Source of the DNA: Gracilimonas sp.
GTDB taxonomy: Bacteria; Bacteroidota; Rhodothermia; Balneolales; Balneolaceae
Direction: 5' to 3'
Assembly (NCBI RefSeq): GCF_014762685.1
Contig: NZ_JABURM010000005.1
Span: 558,001-622,000, forward strand
Length of the DNA: 64,000 nt
Part shown: piece after piece, positions 61,461 to 64,000 of the stretch
How positions within the stretch are numbered: position 1 is the first letter of the stretch
Layout: each line of letters starts with the position of its first letter
The notes under the pieces: model-generated
Databases searched by the model: none
Told to the model about the DNA's origin: nothing
The model's input: the letters and a program-made list of their open reading frames with translations, nothing else
Translations under genes and position numbers: made by a program

Positions 61461-63365
61461 TTAATTTTTATTCAGATTCTCAAATACAGATGCGTCTGCT
61501 TTTCCACTGGCAACTGCTTCCAGGCGAGCTACCGCATCCCAGAGTGTCATGGCTTTGTCTAACGTATTATCAAAAATATCGTTAACAATAGGGTAGAAGT
61601 ATTCCATGCCCCAAACCTGACGCGCTAATTCAGCTTTCATTCGTCCTTCAAGCAACCAGGCAACTTCTTCAAAATGACCGCTTGGCACAAACAATGAATC
61701 TCGTCTGAAAGCAGGACTTTTAACGGAATCAGCGATTACCATGCCTCGCTCCAGAAGCTTAGATTTCACCTCACTCATATGATGAGGTTCCCAATTAAAA
61801 TTTTCCCGGAAATGTTCAAAATCAGATTCCCATTTGGTTCTGAATTTATCTCCATTTTCATCTAAAAATGAGCGTACGTAATCAAAAGAAACGCGTTCCC
61901 TGATTGCAAAATTAAAAACATATGCGGCGGTGTTAGTATCAGCCGGAACAATGTAGTCAGGAACAATGCCGCCGCCGCCGTAAACAGTTCTACCGGCAGC
62001 AGTGCTGTGTTTTAGTGAATCGGGAATGTCATCAATAAATTCAGAAGCATCATTCATAGCATCATCACGACGATAAATCTCATAGGCGTATTCTTCACCG
62101 CCTTCGACAAATGGTTTCTGGATCAAACGTCCGGATGGAGTGTAGTAACGAGAAATTGTTACTCTGACACTGCTTTCATCTATTAGTTCGTATTGCTGCT
62201 GTACCAGCCCTTTTCCAAAAGTTCGTTTACCGACAATCAAACCACGATCGTGGTCCTGTATGGCACCACTTACAATTTCACTGGCTGAAGCTGAACCTTC
62301 ATCAACCAAAACAATAACAGGCTTATTTCTAAAGTCACCGTCTTTTCTTGAATAATATTCTCCATTAAATCTCTCGTGTTTACTTTTGGTAGAAACTAAT
62401 TCAGTACCCCTTGGGAAAAACTCTTCAGCAATTGCAATAGCTTGACTTAAGTAGCCCCCCGGGTTCCCACGAAGATCTAAAACCAATCGATTCATGCCTT
62501 CTTCTTTAAGTTCTTCTGCGGCTTGCATGAACTCATCGTGTGTGGTTGCTGCAAATCGATTTATTTTAATGTAACCGGTACGATCATCCAGCATATAAGA
62601 AGTGTCCACGGTATAGAGCGGGATATCATCTCGTACAATAGTGAAATTAATCGGCTCTTTAACATTAGGTCTTTTTATTGTGACCTTAACTTCAGTTCCT
62701 TTTTCCCCTCTAAGTCGGCGCAATACCATTTCATTGGTATAACCAACTGAGGAGGAATCTTCGATTTGTATGATACGATCTCCGGAGCGTATCCCAAGTT
62801 GTTCACTGGGTCCACCCGAAATGGCTGTAACAACCGTTATGGTATCTTGAATAATCTGAAACTGAACTCCAATTCCCTGGAATTTTCCGGCAAACTCAGC
62901 TTGAATTTGCTCATTATCTTCCGCTTCAATGTATAAGGAATGTGGATCCAGAGTTGAAAACATACCCCTGATAGCTGCTTCAGTAAGCTTAGCCATATTT
63001 TCATCGGGGCTGTTATTACTTACATACAGGTAACCCTTTTCAAAGTTTGTGAAAGAATCTCGAATTGAATTTATTTTAATCCCTTTGAAAGTAGTATCTA
63101 TCGGAGTTCCGGTAATTTTAAGTGTGGAATCTTTGATAGCATCTACCATAGATCGAATACTAGACTTATACATCCGATCTATATCAGGTTCTCTAAAATA
63201 ATTGGCTACAATACTACGCTGTGCTTGATGATACTTGGTAAGGTTTTTTGTGTCATCATTTTCCGTTTGAAGAACAGGATCAACTCCCGTAAATCGTAAA
63301 ACAGAGAGAATTAATAATATTAAAACGTTGGGATAGAGTATTTTTTTCAAGTGCATAAATAACAT
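61461..63365 (-). CDS. C-terminal processing peptidase, S41 family (PDZ domain)
   Basis: 634 residues with an N-terminal membrane anchor (YPNVLILLILSVLRF). The PDZ domain includes GKFQGIGVQFQIIQD and GIRSGDRIIQIEDSS. The protease core has LDLRGNPGGYL, DEGSASASEIVSGAIQDH with the catalytic Ser, and KRTFGKGLVQQ with the catalytic Lys. It lies in the periplasm and trims or degrades C-termini of envelope proteins. The C-terminal 170 residues (after VPADTN) extend past the usual core, as in Bacteroidota tail-specific proteases. ATG at 63356 is an alternative start, giving MHLKKILYP. Confidence 0.93.
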   Translation of the reverse strand: MLFMHLKKILYPNVLILLILSVLRFTGVDPVLQTENDDTKNLTKYHQAQRSIVANYFREPDIDRMYKSSIRSMVDAIKDSTLKITGTPIDTTFKGIKINSIRDSFTNFEKGYLYVSNNSPDENMAKLTEAAIRGMFSTLDPHSLYIEAEDNEQIQAEFAGKFQGIGVQFQIIQDTITVVTAISGGPSEQLGIRSGDRIIQIEDSSSVGYTNEMVLRRLRGEKGTEVKVTIKRPNVKEPINFTIVRDDIPLYTVDTSYMLDDRTGYIKINRFAATTHDEFMQAAEELKEEGMNRLVLDLRGNPGGYLSQAIAIAEEFFPRGTELVSTKSKHERFNGEYYSRKDGDFRNKPVIVLVDEGSASASEIVSGAIQDHDRGLIVGKRTFGKGLVQQQYELIDESSVRVTISRYYTPSGRLIQKPFVEGGEEYAYEIYRRDDAMNDASEFIDDIPDSLKHSTAAGRTVYGGGGIVPDYIVPADTNTAAYVFNFAIRERVSFDYVRSFLDENGDKFRTKWESDFEHFRENFNWEPHHMSEVKSKLLERGMVIADSVKSPAFRRDSLFVPSGHFEEVAWLLEGRMKAELARQVWGMEYFYPIVNDIFDNTLDKAMTLWDAVARLEAVASGKADASVFENLNKN

Positions 63366-63424
63366 CTTACTTCAATAATTTATACTAATAACCAAAACAT
63401 GGTTAAATAGTTTCATGGCTAACG

Positions 63425-63454
63425 ATTGTACTAAATAATGTAGTATAGTACAAT
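63425..63454. promoter_or_regulatory. Perfect 9-bp inverted repeat upstream of the S41 protease gene
   Basis: ATTGTACTA and TAGTACAAT are separated by 12 bases, 60-90 bases upstream of the protease start and 76 bases beyond the hslU stop. No U-run follows in either direction, so an operator or activator site is more likely than a terminator. Confidence 0.35.
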
Positions 63455-63529
63455 TTCTGAAATGAGCTTTGTTTAAGTAATACCCAATATTATGCACTAT
63501 AAAAATGCTTAAAGTTTAATGGGGCTTCC

Positions 63530-64000
63530 TTAGAGTATGTAATGGCTCAAGTCTTTATCTTTTACAATGTCGCATAATTGTTTGTCAACATATGCCTTAT
63601 CTATGGTGATTTCTCCGGAATTAATATCATCCGGTACGGCAAATAAAAGCTCATCAAACAGTGAAGACATAATGGTATGCAACCGTCGTGCTCCAATATT
63701 TTCAACAGAGGAATTCACCTCGGCAGCAATTCGGGCAATTTCCCGGATGGCATCTTCTTTAAATTCAATACCTACACCTTCTGATTTTAACATAGCAATA
63801 TACTGCTTGGTAAGTGCATTTTTTGGTTTTGAGAGAATATCAACGAAATCATCTTCAGTTAAAGAATTTAACTCCACTCTAATTGGAAAACGCCCTTGCA
63901 ATTCGGGAATTAAATCAGATGGTTTGGAAACGTGAAACGCACCAGATCCAATAAAAAGGATATGGTCGGTTTTAACGATCCCGTGTTTAGTATTAACGGC
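63530..64000 (-). CDS. hslU: ATP-dependent protease ATPase subunit HslU (3' part)
   Basis: The C-terminal 156 residues are in the window; the frame is open through the right edge. [53 protein letters not shown], and the sensor-2 block [18 protein letters not shown] followed by LSHYIL at the end are the HslU signature. With HslV (not visible) it forms the two-component proteasome-like protease. An internal TTG at 63901 is not the true start; the gene extends beyond the window. Confidence 0.96.
   Translation of the reverse strand, partial: AVNTKHGIVKTDHILFIGSGAFHVSKPSDLIPELQGRFPIRVELNSLTEDDFVDILSKPKNALTKQYIAMLKSEGVGIEFKEDAIREIARIAAEVNSSVENIGARRLHTIMSSLFDELLFAVPDDINSGEITIDKAYVDKQLCDIVKDKDLSHYIL

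Overview
The window looks like chromosomal DNA of a Gram-negative, AT-rich (by eye about 38-40% GC) marine-type bacterium close to Balneolota/Rhodothermota or Bacteroidota. The reasons are the many lipoproteins with a Cys lipobox, a TonB-receptor-like outer membrane protein, DUF4382 and CE4/GH9 lipoproteins, a Bacteroidota-style alternative GlmU, and weak use of Shine-Dalgarno sites. No phage, transposase, integrase, CRISPR array or rRNA operon was seen.

1-40 kb is a large Wzx/Wzy-type exopolysaccharide (EPS) locus. It begins after a sigma-54-like promoter with an MBOAT/SGNH O-acylation pair, a WecG/TagA transferase and a Wzx flippase. These are followed by two GT4 and one GT2 glycosyltransferases, a NodB-type deacetylase, a DegT-type aminotransferase, four FemAB-like GNAT proteins, a hexapeptide acyltransferase carrying an acyl-carrier domain, a degenerate adenylate-forming protein, a GH9 hydrolase, a GlmU-like enzyme and two ATP-grasp ligases. 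Inside it, on the opposite strand, lies a pair predicted to make cyclic 2,3-diphosphoglycerate. A malate synthase-like gene, an HTTM-like membrane protein, the Wzy polymerase/ligase with a tiny membrane protein, a GH18 lipoprotein, an SLBB export protein and a Wzc-like co-polymerase complete the block. The Wzc kinase domain has lost its Walker A lysine and Walker B aspartate.

40-50 kb is a mixed region: a PHP lipoprotein behind a leader hairpin, a structurally intact but non-canonical tRNA-Gly-like RNA, glmS, several small lipoproteins, an octaheme cytochrome-TPR lipoprotein, and a gene scar that joins an arabinofuranosidase C-terminus to a Nudix-type regulator C-terminus.

50-64 kb is housekeeping: miaB, pyrE, pgpA, pgsA on one strand; cinA, an outer membrane beta-barrel and ftsX on the other; then a Fur-family regulator, a long-chain acyl-CoA ligase, an S41 protease and the 3' part of hslU.

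Together the EPS genes suggest an amino-sugar-containing, O-acylated and possibly amino-acyl-decorated polymer. glmS and the GlmU-like gene could supply UDP-GlcNAc, Wzx/Wzy/SLBB/Wzc would handle polymerisation and export, and GH9, GH18 and CE4 proteins would trim or modify it. All functions are inferred from sequence reading alone; no database search was run.
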